Shown here: positions 45,316 to 57,367 of the stretch, in pieces
Layout: every line of letters begins with the position of its first letter
Position numbering within the stretch: position 1 is the stretch's first letter
NCBI RefSeq assembly: GCF_020536995.1
Contig: NC_068358.1
Location: 1,772,224 to 1,836,223, forward strand
Source of the DNA: Dreissena polymorpha
Taxonomy: Eukaryota; Mollusca; Bivalvia; Myida; Dreissenidae
Reading direction: 5' to 3'
DNA: 64,000 bases
The notes under the pieces: generated by a model
What the model was told of the DNA's origin: nothing
Database searches by the model: none
What the model saw: the letters and a program-made list of their open reading frames with translations, nothing else
Program-made: the position numbers and the translations under genes

Positions 45316-46269
45316 AGTTCACCGTTCTGTTTGGGCCAAAAGCCTTTTTGACTGCATGACCTGGTTAAACTGGTTTTTAAATGTTTTGTTCCATGGTGCT
45401 TTTTTAACACTTCAGCATGTTTGCTAAAATCAAAACATTCGAATAGTATGACTCAGACTCAGTTCTTGTTTTCAAAGTGTATCACCCATTTAAAATAAAT
45501 TTAAAGCAACAATCGATTTTATGTCAAGGCATTTGACAAAAAACCTCTCTATATAAATGGGTATTACATGGTAAAGTAAGCTTTAAAGACATTAAAGTTT
45601 GCAGTCGCCTTTTTAAAATGTAGTAAAATGTAGTGGAATGTTTTAAACCTGAGACCTAAACGACACTATATACCAAACATACTTTTTTTATTTGTTTTCA
45701 TTGTTGACAAATGCACTAAAATTATTCAATATACTAAAGACAGACGGACTCTTCTTCATGTACGTTGGCTTGAAGATCTTTTTAATATTCATTGATATGG
45801 ACATCTTAAAACAGGATTGAAAGTAGAATAGGTGCTATGGTTTCACGAAATATATAATGTGTCTTCAGATAATTGTATAACTCTTCTTAAAAAAACGATT
45901 CCAAGTTATACAAAAGCATCAAAACAGATAAATTATTTTAAGGCTTATAATGAATACACAAGCAATGTAATTTACAAGTGATGTATAACAATGTGACATT
46001 ATGTTTCTTTGCAATCAGAGCTATTTCATAATCTTTGCAATATTTTTCTTCAGCTACTGTGCAAATAAGTCTTTCTCAATGAATAGATTACGAAAGGATA
46101 CCAATAAGCAAAATAAGAACATGATTTCTTGTAAACATTAAAACGTCACCAACTGATTAAAAATAACTTATATGCACAACACAACGCAAAATACATTTAG
46201 TCTTGAGTTATTTGCCTTTTCATACACAAGCTTACGATAAAAACGTAAGACGTAAGGAAGACGTACAAC
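45316..46269. other. Convergent intergenic region
   Basis: Homologous in patches to 39.2-40.2 kb, the 3' flank of the intact receptor copy. No gene seen. Confidence 0.5.
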
Positions 46270-46861
46270 GTAAGTGGTCTTCTCACTATGCATCCACAGT
46301 GTCTTTCGACAGTGGTATCATGGCGTAGAGCCCTGTATGCGGCATTATTGATTTGGACATAAAAAACAGATTTGGCGTATGTAGTTCATGCAGCCGATAT
46401 ATTATTCTCTAATTCATGAATGTGTCCGAGGATGTTAAAGGTAGTTTCTATGTGACTTTCAAATTTGTCGCTACCAATACATTTATCCTACAAATACTTC
46501 TCAATACTAAGGACTGATTCCTGTTTAATATTTGTATCCCTTGATGATAGGTTTTTAAGGTAGAACATAAACGGCCAAGCATGTATCACAGCAGCGTCTT
46601 TCCACCGTTCATTGATCAGTTTCAAATATTCTGACTTATTGGCATCAGTGGTCCTCCTGTACATTTCATACACGAGATGTTTTGGCAAGCAGTGTGACTA
46701 TTCTCTCCAAAATGATACTTGTGTCAAAATCTTACGCAAACAATCCTTCATGATATTTAAAGGTGAGTTTGATTTCGCGAATTTTACTTGCTTTCCGAGT
46801 TTCATTAAATTATCGAGGAACCATGAGAATTCGACCATATCAGGCGTTATGTATACCTCTT

Positions 46862-47378
46862 TTAAAGGGATCTTTTCACGCTTTGGTAAATTGACAAAAT
46901 TGAAAAAAGTTGTTTCAGATTCGCAAATTTTCGTTTTAGTTATGATATTTGTGAGGAAACAGTAATACTGAACATTTACCATGGTCTAATATAGCCATTA
47001 TATGCATCTTTTGACGATTTTAAAACCTAAAAATTATAAAGCGTTGCAACGCGAAACGATTGAATAATTTGGAGAGTTCTGTTTTTGTCGTTAAATTTTG
47101 AGAAACTACAAAGATTGCTTATATAAGGTATAAAATACGTCAGGTATGTGTACTCGGCGGAATAGCTCAGTAGGCTAAAGCGTTTTTACTTCAGGACTCT
47201 GGCAGGACTCCAGGGGTCACTGGTTCGAAACCTGCTCCGGGCAATGTTCTTTTCCTTTTTTAAATTTTATTCTTGATTTTTTACTGGAGCTTTTACGATC
47301 CAATGTTTACAATTATCAATATAAAGCATTTAATGAATAAGTTAAAAAATGCCAAAATCTGTGAAAAGGCCCCTTTAA
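46862..47378. mobile_element. TTAA-flanked TIR element with tRNA-like core, inserted in receptor copy C
   Basis: Ends TTAA-AGGGATCTTTTCACG and CTGTGAAAAGGCCCCT-TTAA are inverted, with TTAA on both sides, as expected for a TTAA target duplication (piggyBac- or Kolobok-like). Comparison with the intact copy shows receptor sequence resuming on both sides. The left part carries extra DNA (about 46900-47035) absent from the second family member at 56.3 kb. In the centre lies a tRNA-like segment. No transposase. Confidence 0.75.
47156..47242 (+). tRNA. tRNA-like core with A and B boxes inside the TTAA element
   Basis: TAGCTCAGTAGGCTAAAGC matches box A of RNA polymerase III promoters and GGTTCGAAACC is a perfect box B, 50-60 bp apart, the spacing of a long-variable-arm tRNA. 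The arms pair poorly, so a working tRNA is unlikely; Pol III transcription is possible. Confidence 0.5.
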
Positions 47379-49042
47379 GAGTAACTCGGCTTTTCCGTAT
47401 AGTTGTGTGCACACGAGCATTGAAGCATATTTTAGATAACAAGAGATTTTTCCGGAACGTAAGGAAACTCTGAACATTTCTTCAATTGCGACTGTTATCA
47501 CAATATTGTTTTCTATACATCGAGACGCATCTACCGACGCTGTTTGTCTAAATATATCATTCAACCTATATTCCCGTTCGTAACGATATTTACTTTTATT
47601 TTCTAAGCGTACGGATGTGATTGTAATATTATTGTTAAAAATGCATCTACTTTACTTCTACCATATGTTGCTACTCTATCTATATTAATGCTCGGAGCTA
47701 CATTGATAGAAATTAAATTTTCACAGATAATCTGAGAACGTTCTTCTTCTTTGGTTGATAGTTGTTAGTTTATTCCACGCAGTTTATCTAAGAACCTTTG
47801 TCCGAACTTGTCAATTTGAAGTGCAAAAACGCATCCAACTTTTGACTTTATCATGGTTGAAATCGTCGTTCCTAGCCAGTCCATTTCAAAGACTTCAAGT
47901 TTATTGTCAAATAAGTTCACCGACGCAATTGTGTAATGTGGACAATATCGACGTTTAAGGAAACGTCGCAGCGTATTCAGACATAACACGACACACTGCA
48001 CAAGATTATCATGTCTCCATATGTTTTCAGGAAACCGTTTAATCGTGAAGAGCAGGGCCGTTTTCATATGAAAGGTGCTCAATCGGTTATCTACTAGTTG
48101 CCCTAGTAACTCCTTTCGAATCATCTTTGTTAGAATGTATGCCCTCATCTTTATTATGTTAAGGTCGAACATGAGCAACCGTTCTATCATTTTAGTAGAC
48201 TTTCGCCACTTAAGTTATGAGTACTCGTGAGTAAATTTTACAGTTAAAATAGAATTCTCACCATCATTAGTACAACCGATGTTTCCCGGATGAACAACAA
48301 ACATTCCACACTGTTTTGCATGAGCAACAGTTTGATGTTTTGGCCAATGCCCGGGCTTTTGTCTTGTAAACAATACTTGGCAGTCATCAGTCAGTGATTG
48401 ACTATATAAGGCTAATGTGATATCTGTTGGGTGGACACTTCCAAAAAGCGTTATAGCCGGGCCGTTTCGTTCAGGATTCTCTGCCGATTTTGCGATAATA
48501 CTTGCAAATAAATCGATGACTTGTTTATTTAAAAGCAAGATTCTGCCTTGTGTATCACAAATTAATTGCCCAAAGTTGTCATCAAATATCTTAAATTTAG
48601 TCTCCGGAGCATGAGGACTTGCTTGTAGACAGCAGAATTGCGAAGAACACATTTTATCATTTACAACAAGAGCTTCGTATTAAGTTTCTTCGGTCATTTC
48701 TATGCTTTGACCGTGTAAAATAACCTTCACATATGGTGAAACGTTTATCTTATCTTCGTCCGAATTCATGCCAAGTGTAGTAGAGCCTTCAACTTGAGTC
48801 CCAACTGCCAGCGCAATGTAATAAAATGACATATTATTGATTGGAAACTGTACGTCATTCATTAAATAAATATACCGTCTTAATAAAACCATTTCTACAG
48901 TAACACCTATATCGTCCATTACCTCACATAATTTTGAGTTGATTTCATCTAATGAGAATGGGGCTATATCAATGCCCTGTCTATCCATTATAATGAGTAT
49001 GTTATATATCAAAAGAGCACAAACCATATACAACTCGTACAC

Positions 49043-49590
49043 TGTCGCTTAGTAGTAAATAAGTAATCATATAGTTTTTCACAAATATTATATTTGTTTA
49101 TCCATTTTAAAATCGCAGTTTGGTTTTAAAAGCCTGTTACGACCAGCATATTGTCGGACTCAGTATAATTATTGATTCGTAACTCAAGTAAAGCAATATA
49201 TAGGGCCTTGCACTTTGGATTGGCTTCGGTAAATTATCGATTTTAATTCACAAGTGAGAAGAACGATTGATATATTATCAAGACTAGCGCATTTTAAACT
49301 TGTTAAACTGCAAGGTCACATGTATGAGACGTGTCATTATCCTTGGGTCAAACTGTGTTTTCCTTTTTGTATATAGTGAAAACTTTAAATAAAAATCCTC
49401 TGAAACTGCATGGCCCAAATGTTTGGGGTTTGTTATGCAACATCGTATACCTCATTGATCTTTACAAAGTTTGTTAAACGTATGCCCCTTAGGTAAACAA
49501 AGTAAGGGATTTAAGGGATACCAGAAATTTTATCCGGTTATCCATATGTAGTATCGCGATACTATCGCTCGCTTAGTCATTGTATGCTGT
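49043..49590. other. Upstream of copy C; conserved block then nothing recognised
   Basis: 49078-49195 matches the upstream block of the intact receptor gene; beyond that there is only AT-rich sequence. Confidence 0.5.
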
Positions 49591-50330
49591 CGCACTACTT
49601 AAAAGTTCCCCGGGTACTCTTTAAGTATACTACAATGTACCCTGGGTACGGAATATATACTAAAACTTACCCGGGAATACTAACGCTAAATTGATCGTTG
49701 TCGGCTTTTTTCAAATTGGTAATTTAAATTTCAAATTTTTGTCAATAATCTGTAACATTCCTCTATATTATCGAAACTCATACTTACAAAAGCATGTTGT
49801 TACCATTCTATACATAGATGGTAACGTCACTACGTTATTGTCACCTCTATACTTAGACGCATAACATTCCCCTGGTTTTGGCAATTATGCTTCCGCCAAA
49901 GTAGTGTTGCGTAGGAATGAAAATGTTAATATTGAAAGAAAAATCGTTTTTTATTGTGTGTTTAAAACGGAATGTTGTTTAAAAAAGTTATTTAATTATG
50001 TTTAAATGTGATTTTGAATCTCTATTAAGACTGATAGCGATTGTCAGAAGCACGATTACCTGACCTATTTACGCTTTCACTTTTCACTCGTAAAAGAAGT
50101 GCTACCCACAATTCCTTTCGCGTTAGTACACAGGTCAGTAAGACCGATGTGTACACAATGTGTTGTTACAGCATTCGGTAGCGCGTTTTACGACATCGGA
50201 TTTTGAACGGTAATACAACTCAGGTACAGTCTAATATTGGCCGGGTGCCTTTACGCGTTTTTTTCATACCGTGGGAGATTGTAGTATGCTTAAGAGTACC
50301 CTAGTTACTTTTCAGTACTACCCGTGCCAA
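49591..50330. mobile_element. About 740-bp TIR element with roughly 70-bp inverted ends
   Basis: AGTTCCCCGGGTACTCTTTAAG and downstream 'TATACTACAATGTACCC' at the left match, inverted, 'AGTAACTAGGGTACTCTTAAG' and 'CATACTACAATCTCCCACGG' at the right (about 70-75% identity over 70 bp). Exact ends and target duplication are unclear. No coding capacity. Confidence 0.6.
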
Positions 50331-51405
50331 TAATGCCCAAGTGAGCGTAATTACCGTAAATTGACAATATTTGTAAAAATGTGGAGTCATATTTTCTTTA
50401 GTCTTTATATGGGGAATAAAATTCGCTTATTCGTTTAGCAAAGTTAACAAATAACACGGTATTATAACTGTTTATGAAATAAGATCGCTTGTAATAAATG
50501 CTAACCGAATTAAAACAAGTAAATGACTAGTAAAGTAATCGCGTTTTCACAAGATCACTCAATGCAATGTCGGGTGATGGCTTATGTAAGCATATGAATA
50601 TGTTGCATACATTCAACAAAGCGTTCGTATCAAGTGTTTCCAAATCTGTTGAAAAAAAAATTATAAGAAAAGAAACAGTTTCATCAAATACACGTCTGAA
50701 CATTTATTTATATAAATAATTGTGTGTTTGTGTTCAAGAAATCAGTAAACAGCACCAAATAAATTTCGATTTCTAGTATAATAAGTTGTATGTGTCTGGT
50801 GTTTAATTTGCTGAACCTGTACATTGCATTTCTTTAACATTAAGACAAGATGAAAGGTTAGAAAAGTGATTGAAATACTCGTGCTATTTTGATGCGAAAT
50901 GAATATATTTTATTTCTTATCAAAATGATATCTGACATTTTGATTGGTACATAACCAGCTAGGATCATTATTTACGCACCTAATTAGCATAATAGATTGT
51001 GAATTTTCTTGAACGAGACAGGGTTGTGAAAGCACTAGATTTAGGCGATCCGTTAATCGCATAACGATCGAGTATGTTAATAACATTCCAGGGTATAAAC
51101 GTTGAAAACGCCTGCTTTGGCTCATGTGACTTTCGATGGAGCAGTACCCAATTTCGAGCTCTGTTCTTTTTTTATGGATAAAAGGTTTCCAAATTATTTG
51201 CGCTTTTAATTTTTATATATTTGTTTCAGACTAGTATCGAGCTATTGATGCCTTCTAAAACAAGACTCCTAACAAAATTGGTAGTAGGAATTCTAAAATC
51301 AAAACAATGTCGCCATTTTTGAGGACAGCAAGAAGAAATCGAGCAGCTCGGACATTGTCGAAAATGAACACGTTTAAAAGAGAAATAAACAACCTGACAA
51401 ACACG
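50331..51405. other. Intergenic, nothing recognised
   Basis: AT-rich sequence; no motif and no coding evidence. Confidence 0.5.
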
Positions 51406-51409
51406 TGGC

Positions 51410-51900
51410 ATTGGTCAGTATATATCTTCTCATCTCGTCATCGCTTGTGGTCCCGTCATTGAAATAGGCTGCCAAACAGCTTTCTCCAGGCGTCTCGGTT
51501 CTGGGAGTGTCTCTCCAGCTGTCCCCACGTCTTGTCCATCTGCTTGGATCTCCATTCACGTCTCGGTGGCTGATGTTTCTAGGCCGCCCTCTCTTTCTCT
51601 TCCCCTTTTTGAGTTACACGCGAGAGATTGCCTTGTCGTATCTGATTTTTTTTTCGAAGGATGGGGTCTTTCAATCACCAACTCCCCTGAAGGATGTATT
51701 CTTCAACGGACTGTTCATTTGTTATCTCCATACGTATTCGTAAATGAACTCTTGTCTGACCAGCGTATCCATTGAATCTTTCTTACGCAGGTATTGATGA
51801 AGACCGGGATATTCATCATGTAAGTGACTCGTCTCTTCAGGTCTCTGTCCCATAAAGTACTTTGGTCAGTACAATCCATCTTAATATATTGTTACGGCCT
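51410..51900 (-). mobile_element. LINE fragment, 3' end of RTE/CR1-type pol
   Basis: The minus strand shows, in shifting frames, the end of an endonuclease-reverse transcriptase: 'TKVLYGTET' (about 51840-51870), 'VRKIQWIRWSDK' (about 51760-51790), 'KRKRGRPRN' (about 51575-51600), then a 'KTWGQLERHSQNRDAWRKL'-like stretch (51480-51545). The sequence ends near 51410 in GATGAGATGAGAAG, resembling the short 3' repeats of RTE-like LINEs. 5' truncated, with several frame changes. Confidence 0.65.
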
Positions 51901-52079
51901 TTGGTGGACATTGAACAAACATTGTATATTCCAAGCCCTGCATTGGATATGGTTAGAGCCCGCCACCCCCACATGCCGATTTTTGATGCATCATATTATA
52001 TTTTAGTTATATGATGCAACCACCAACGTTTGTCAGACAAAAATGTATCAAAGACAAAATTCTGACAACATCGACTACG
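51901..52079. other. Spacer between LINE and DIRS-like fossils
   Basis: Nothing recognised. Confidence 0.4.
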
Positions 52080-54950
52080 GAACGATTGCCATTATACGGT
52101 TTACGGCGGTCTCACTTTTAAATTTCCTTTCAAGCTTCAGGCTCGGTTGAAATACGCGGAGATCGTCAGAGACATTGCTAACCGTCGTCCGGGCTAGCCT
52201 TCCTTTTTTACGACACTCGATTCCGCCTTCCAAGGCAAACTTATACTCTTCCATGGGAACATCTACACACGGTAGTTTGGTTAACGACATGCACGGCGGT
52301 TCCCTCAAGCCCTTCCTTTTGCTCTAAACGAACACCTCACCGAACGCCTCTCAGATCAGCTTTGTCCTTTCGGAAATTCTTGGATAAGTCATGCGGAAAA
52401 TTGATGAAAGTTGGTAGATTTGTTCCTAATTACTCTGAAAGTCTGGTCACATTTTTGAGAGAAGTGGCGAACTAAAAATATGAACGAAACGACGACTGAG
52501 TTTATGGCCAAATCAAACATAAAGATACTTCATCTTCAACAAATACTCCCTCTGCCACGTTCCCTCTTGGTCCCATCCTCACTTTTGTGGTTTTTGCAGG
52601 GGTTCCTTCTCTTCCAAGTAATACACCGATAGGGGCTTTTCCACTCCCAAACCCATAACACACAATAAACCAGCTAAATGAAGCTCTTGTTGTAACACCA
52701 GTTCGCATTTTCGTTATCGCCCCTTATCTGACAGGGCGTCACTGAGCATCTACTTGATTTCAGGTTTTACTTCCGGTTTTAAACTTGATTTTTCACGGGT
52801 TTCAGTTTAGTCCCTAATCTTACATCACAAGAAGAACACCTTTTACTGTAATCCTCAAACTTGAACGATGAACTTCAGGCCGATCGAATAGAGAACCCTT
52901 TCTCATTTCCACCTTTAGCTAATTTTCGAGCGAGTCCAATTGGTGTAGTACAAACATAATCTCCAGGGCAGTTTCTGTTAATTCACAACCGCAGTTATCA
53001 TCCAGGTCAATTCATAAATGATTTAATAAACCCGAACTGACTACCGTATCCTACAGCTCATTTGATGACGCTGTAGCACTTTTGGTGTGCATTGACCCGG
53101 GTGTACTTTTCAGCTAAACAAACATTGATTTGGATTTCAGGTTAATGCCAATTCACCACTCTGACCTTTATTATTCAATTTGAAAACCGCTACTTTTTAC
53201 GATATTTGTCTCCACAATTGGGGCTCCGTCTTCATATGCAGTTTTTGAACGTTACAGTTGCGCCTTTCAATTTATTTCTGTATCACATTTGCACATCACC
53301 CATATGGTACATATTCTTGGAGATTTTTAATAATTGGTCCGAAAACTCTCCTACATGTCAGACTTGTTAAGACTATTTCTTAACTTTCTATGTACATGTA
53401 CATATTCGTCTGCCCATTAAACCAAAAAAACAGTCACGGCTACTCCCATCATAACATTTATGGATCTTGAATATGACTCTAATGGAAGCGTGACTTCCTG
53501 AAGAAAAATAAATTACAGCTAGGATTCTTTTAAGCTCATTCGTTAAATGACGTTAGGTCGCTTAAAAAGCTACATGCCCGTCTCGGTCTTCTAAATTTTG
53601 GCCGCCAAGTGATTGTCCACATCGCAGTGTTTTTGCGTAGACTCATAGATTTGCAAATTCAGGTCTCCAAACCTCATCGCCATATTACTCTTAACAATGT
53701 GTGAGCCACAATGACATATCTTTTTTGCGTGCTTGGCAGTTGTTCTTTGAAAATTTCAATGGAAAATATTTATTCACTGAACAACGTTGGGTCACGTCCG
53801 ATACTTATTCCCATTTCTCTTTATTTTGATATCAGGGGTCATTAATTTCTCAATGGTTGCATTGTCTAACAATGAAAATGAAGCCGTGGTACAGATTCTT
53901 TATAAACAGAAAAGACGTGTTCTAGTTAGTAAGTGTCTAGTATGTCGCGTGAGCTCAGCCAGTATGAAACATTATATTTTGTTACATGCGAAGTATACCC
54001 TTTGAACGTATACTTTATTACATTATCTCCTTTCTCGTTTACAGATGCAAGGAAATGGCTCCCCAGTGTACAATTAATTGGACAATGCCTTGATTCCTTC
54101 CGCGAAAACCAGTTACAAAAATACTTTCCATTAATACCAACGCTTCCATTAACAAATCATCATACGGTATATGGCCTTCCTATAACCACTGATCGATTAG
54201 TCCAATTAATTGCGTGCTGTCACAATTATCATATCTAGACTAACCTTATTTCTACAAGGTAACATCCATAAATTGTACCATAGTGTAAACCCAAAGAATC
54301 CTGTGTAATCAAAAAAATTTTGTACAGTTTACGCCGAACGTCACCCGCGGATAAACGTATGCCTTTTACATTTGCCAGTATTCTTACTTTGCTGGGTGTC
54401 ATTTGTTCAAATATATTTGACCATCATGTCATGCTGAAGGCGATGTTTTTTAGTGGCTTTTCCGGGTAGGGGCATTGTCTATTTTTCATAACGGTCATCA
54501 AAATACCATGAACTCACTTTCTCGTACACCAATTCCAAAGCATAATCGGCAGTCGTTACAATTCGTAATAACAAATAATTTGTTGGTCAATTTACCAATG
54601 TCCCCTTATCCCTTCAATCGATTAAACGTTTATGCCCAGTTCGTGCATTACTTAAATACCTAAATGTGTTTCCTTCACGGGTTGCTAAAGATAAGCAATT
54701 CACTGCCACTCATTGTTCATTTCATGTCCAATGTTGAGAAATGTGTTGAAGCTTCGAATTTAAATTCTCAGTTTTATATATACATGTAACACTCATTCCG
54801 TAGTGGTGGTGCTACTCACGTCTATGTCCATAACATGCCGGCATCCCAGATTCAGCGTTTAGGACGTTGGCGGCCCAACGCAAATCTTAAGTATATTAGG
54901 ACCGCCCAATTACCCTTTTAATCCCCCGACTAGTCACACGGACTGTATAA
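52080..54950 (+). mobile_element. DIRS-like (tyrosine-recombinase) retrotransposon fossil
   Basis: Plus-strand remnants in the order expected of a DIRS-type element: reverse transcriptase (about 52.86-53.40 kb), RNase H region (about 53.52-53.85 kb) and tyrosine recombinase with its conserved C-terminal box (about 54.4-54.91 kb). The part before 52.86 kb may hold the 5' ORF but is not recognisable. It is broken many times and the terminal repeats could not be placed, so both outer ends are approximate. Likely old. The GC content is above that of the surroundings. Confidence 0.6.
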
Positions 54951-56343
54951 GCAGTGGTTGTTACATTGTTGGGTGAAATATGAGTGTCTTTCAACTAGCC
55001 AGGTCGTTTTTATTCGGCATACACCAAGACTTGAAGTGTGTTTAGGTTCAGCTGACGGCTTAAGGCTGAAGGTTGTCATGCACATTTTTCATTGTGCCTG
55101 TTTGTTATGCTAAAGTTTATGCATTATTTTAAGATGACAATTTACGCTGTGCAATTCTCAGATATGTTTTGTTCTACTCGGCTGTGTTCAATTGTTCTAT
55201 GATCTTCCTTTAACCGTATTTTACGTGTCTGTTGAATGCAACTTTGTATCATTTTAGACGTGGGACATTTCCAGTTTTCATCTTAACTCTGTTTGTTTAA
55301 AAAAACAACTTGAATTCGCGTTTTGTACTCAAAAGATTATGCTTTAAAGCCACGCCTATTGTTTATAAATGTACACATTTTAACTTTGCATAATAGTTTT
55401 CGGTCTGTTTTTGTATGTTCTTCATATAATCTAATCGATAGATAAACCCTCGAGTATGTTTTTGTTTGAAGTTCTAATATACTTTATTTGCCTTTTTTCT
55501 GCCTCGTTTGATGGTGTAAAGCCACATTCAGACTAATGCATTATGTATTCGATTCTACTATGCTTACCGCTTGCAATTCCGACTAAGTTTATATTTTTCT
55601 AGTTTTTTATTTTCTCATAACAACCTATGTGTTATTATAATGGTAGCTTGTTTTACTGCCCATTATGACATTTCAGAATATCAAAGCGCTGAAGGCACTG
55701 AAGTTGTTCGCTTTTGCATAATCTTAGACGCAACTCAGTTTTCAAAATTATGTTATAGCTTTTTATATCACAAGTTTGAAATGAACAAAACCCATTCAAA
55801 TTTATAAAGAGTGTGTCTTAAAGCACAGGCCGAGATGTGTGTGCACTGTTTATCCTTATATTTATGTTAGAGATAACTTAGACAAAATAACAACAATCTG
55901 TCTCTTTTTTTCGCAATAGGTTTATTGCACTGCAACCTTCTTTAGAATGTTGGTTGCCTTGTTAAAGAATAACAAGCCTAGAATCATGTACATCTAATAC
56001 TCCATTTATTTTATTTTCATTATTGAGCAACACGTTTGCTGACATGACAGACTTTTAATGCATCATGTCTTGTTGTGAGCCGGAAATGAATTATTTCCCA
56101 GGCCTAATTATGATCCACAGTCGCCAATTTGTATTCTATATTTAATTCGATTGAGTTGTTCAAGCATTAAAAAAAGCTAGTTGCCCTGCTTTTTAGCCCA
56201 ACTGTAACCGACTTTTGAAATTGAGTTTCCCTGGCTTAAATCTACTGGCCCCAGGCCAACAGGCAACCACTTAATCGGTAAGTTATTCATGATGTAAGAT
56301 CTGACAGTGTATTGAACTCATTCAATTTGCAAGTCAGAAGACA
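54951..56343. other. Intergenic, nothing recognised
   Basis: AT-rich sequence, possibly including the 3' part of the DIRS-like fossil. Short open frames only. Confidence 0.4.
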
Positions 56344-56667
56344 TTAAAGGGACCTTTTCACGTTTTGGTAAATTGACAAAATTAAACGATTTAATAGTTT
56401 GGAGAGTTCTGTTGTAGTGGTTATATTTTTTCATACTACGATGATTGGTTATACATATAAAGTATAAAATACATCTCTCATTGTATGAGCAAGGATGGCC
56501 GAGTGGGCTAAACGATAGACTTTTATTCCAGAAGTCAGTGGTTCGAGCCCAGTTAATGGTAACTTTTTTTTAATTGTATTCTTTTTTTTAATGGAGCATT
56601 TAAGATCCAATGTTTAGATTTATCAATATTAAGCATTTAATGACAAACTGTGAAAAGATCTCTTTTA
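56344..56667. mobile_element. Second TTAA-type TIR element with a different tRNA-like core
   Basis: TTAA-AGGGACCTTTTCACGTTTTGG at the left; ACTGTGAAAAGATCTCT-TTTA at the right, inverted. Shares with the 46.9-kb element 'ggtaaattgacaaaatt', 'aatagtttggagagttctgtt', 'ggtataaaatac', 'ggagc.ttta.gatccaatgttta' and 'aagcatttaatga'. About 320 bp, without the extra left segment of the other copy. Confidence 0.75.
56486..56563 (+). tRNA. Leu/Ser-type tRNA-like core inside the second TTAA element
   Basis: TGGCCGAGTGGGCTAAACG is a good box A of the type found in Leu/Ser tRNAs, and GGTTCGAGCCC is a good box B about 45 bp on. It occupies the same place as the core in the 46.9-kb element, yet differs in the box A type and in the arms. 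Confidence 0.5.
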
Positions 56668-57359
56668 GATGTTTACTAAAAACTGCCACAAGGTAAAAAT
56701 TTTGAACTCATTTGTTGTTTATTTGATTTAAAAATGATTTTGTTTATTTGCCTTGTCAGCAAGGTTACTTTAAAGTTATAATCACTTTTATCTTTTTTTT
56801 CAAATCATTAATAACAAAGATAATTTAAGCTTCATTTTTGGAAAACAGGGCCTAATGCATATGCATTAATTGTCATCCCAGTACCAGAGACTCTCTTTAA
56901 ACGAAAAACACCATAAAATCAGAAAGTGTCGTCCTTCATTAGCTTATCAGTGTGCACAGGTTAATCTCATTTGACATGCATTAAGCCCCGTTTTCCCTGA
57001 AAGCAGCCAATATGTACAGATTTCAACGATAAACTGGCCAATGTCATCGCACAAGCTGTTAAACACTTTTGATTGCATACACACTCTGCTGTCTGCAGTT
57101 TATCAGTGGAGTATAAACAGGCAGATGCGGTTGTTGTCGTTCCTTTCGTAGCTAACAGAAGACTGACTTGCAAAACTCCATCTAAATTAGTTGCTCGCTA
57201 ACGCGACCAACTAAAAACTGCTCTGATGTTATATACTTATGGCATTTTATAATAAATGCCCTTTTTCAATCAATCATATTGTGTTTGTTCTTTCCTATAC
57301 GACATAAGACTCCGTCCGGTCTTTGACCGTTTCATGACTACCTATGAAATCACAAAAAT
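56668..57359. other. Intergenic, nothing recognised
   Basis: AT-rich; no coding evidence. Confidence 0.5.
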
Positions 57360-57367
57360 ACCATATT

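Larger units (their letters stand above)
46270..49042 (-). pseudogene. cGAS-like receptor / Mab-21-like copy C, decayed and carrying a transposon
   Basis: Nearly full-length relative of the intact gene. Start region at 48.96-49.04 kb; nucleotidyltransferase signature 'GTQVEGSTTLGMNSDEDKI' at about 48745-48805, with Asp-Glu-Asp where the intact copy has Asp-His-Asp; 'DDCQVLFTRQKPGHWPK' near 48350; 'IERLLMFDLNIIKM' near 48170; 'FHMKTALLFTIKRFPENIW' near 48035; 'CPHYTIASVNLF' near 47925; 'ASRCIENN' near 47520; 'MPKHLVYEMYRR' near 46680. The frame is lost at several points and the C-terminus is weak. A 517-bp element sits at 46862-47378. Copy C seems less decayed in its 5' half than A and D. Confidence 0.85.

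Noticed and set aside
46698-46982. 94-codon minus-strand frame
   Set aside because: It is a chimera of receptor copy C and the left end of the inserted TTAA element, not a new gene.
47156-47242. Functional tRNA gene
   Set aside because: Pol III boxes are good, but the stems pair poorly and it sits inside a transposon; kept as tRNA-like only.
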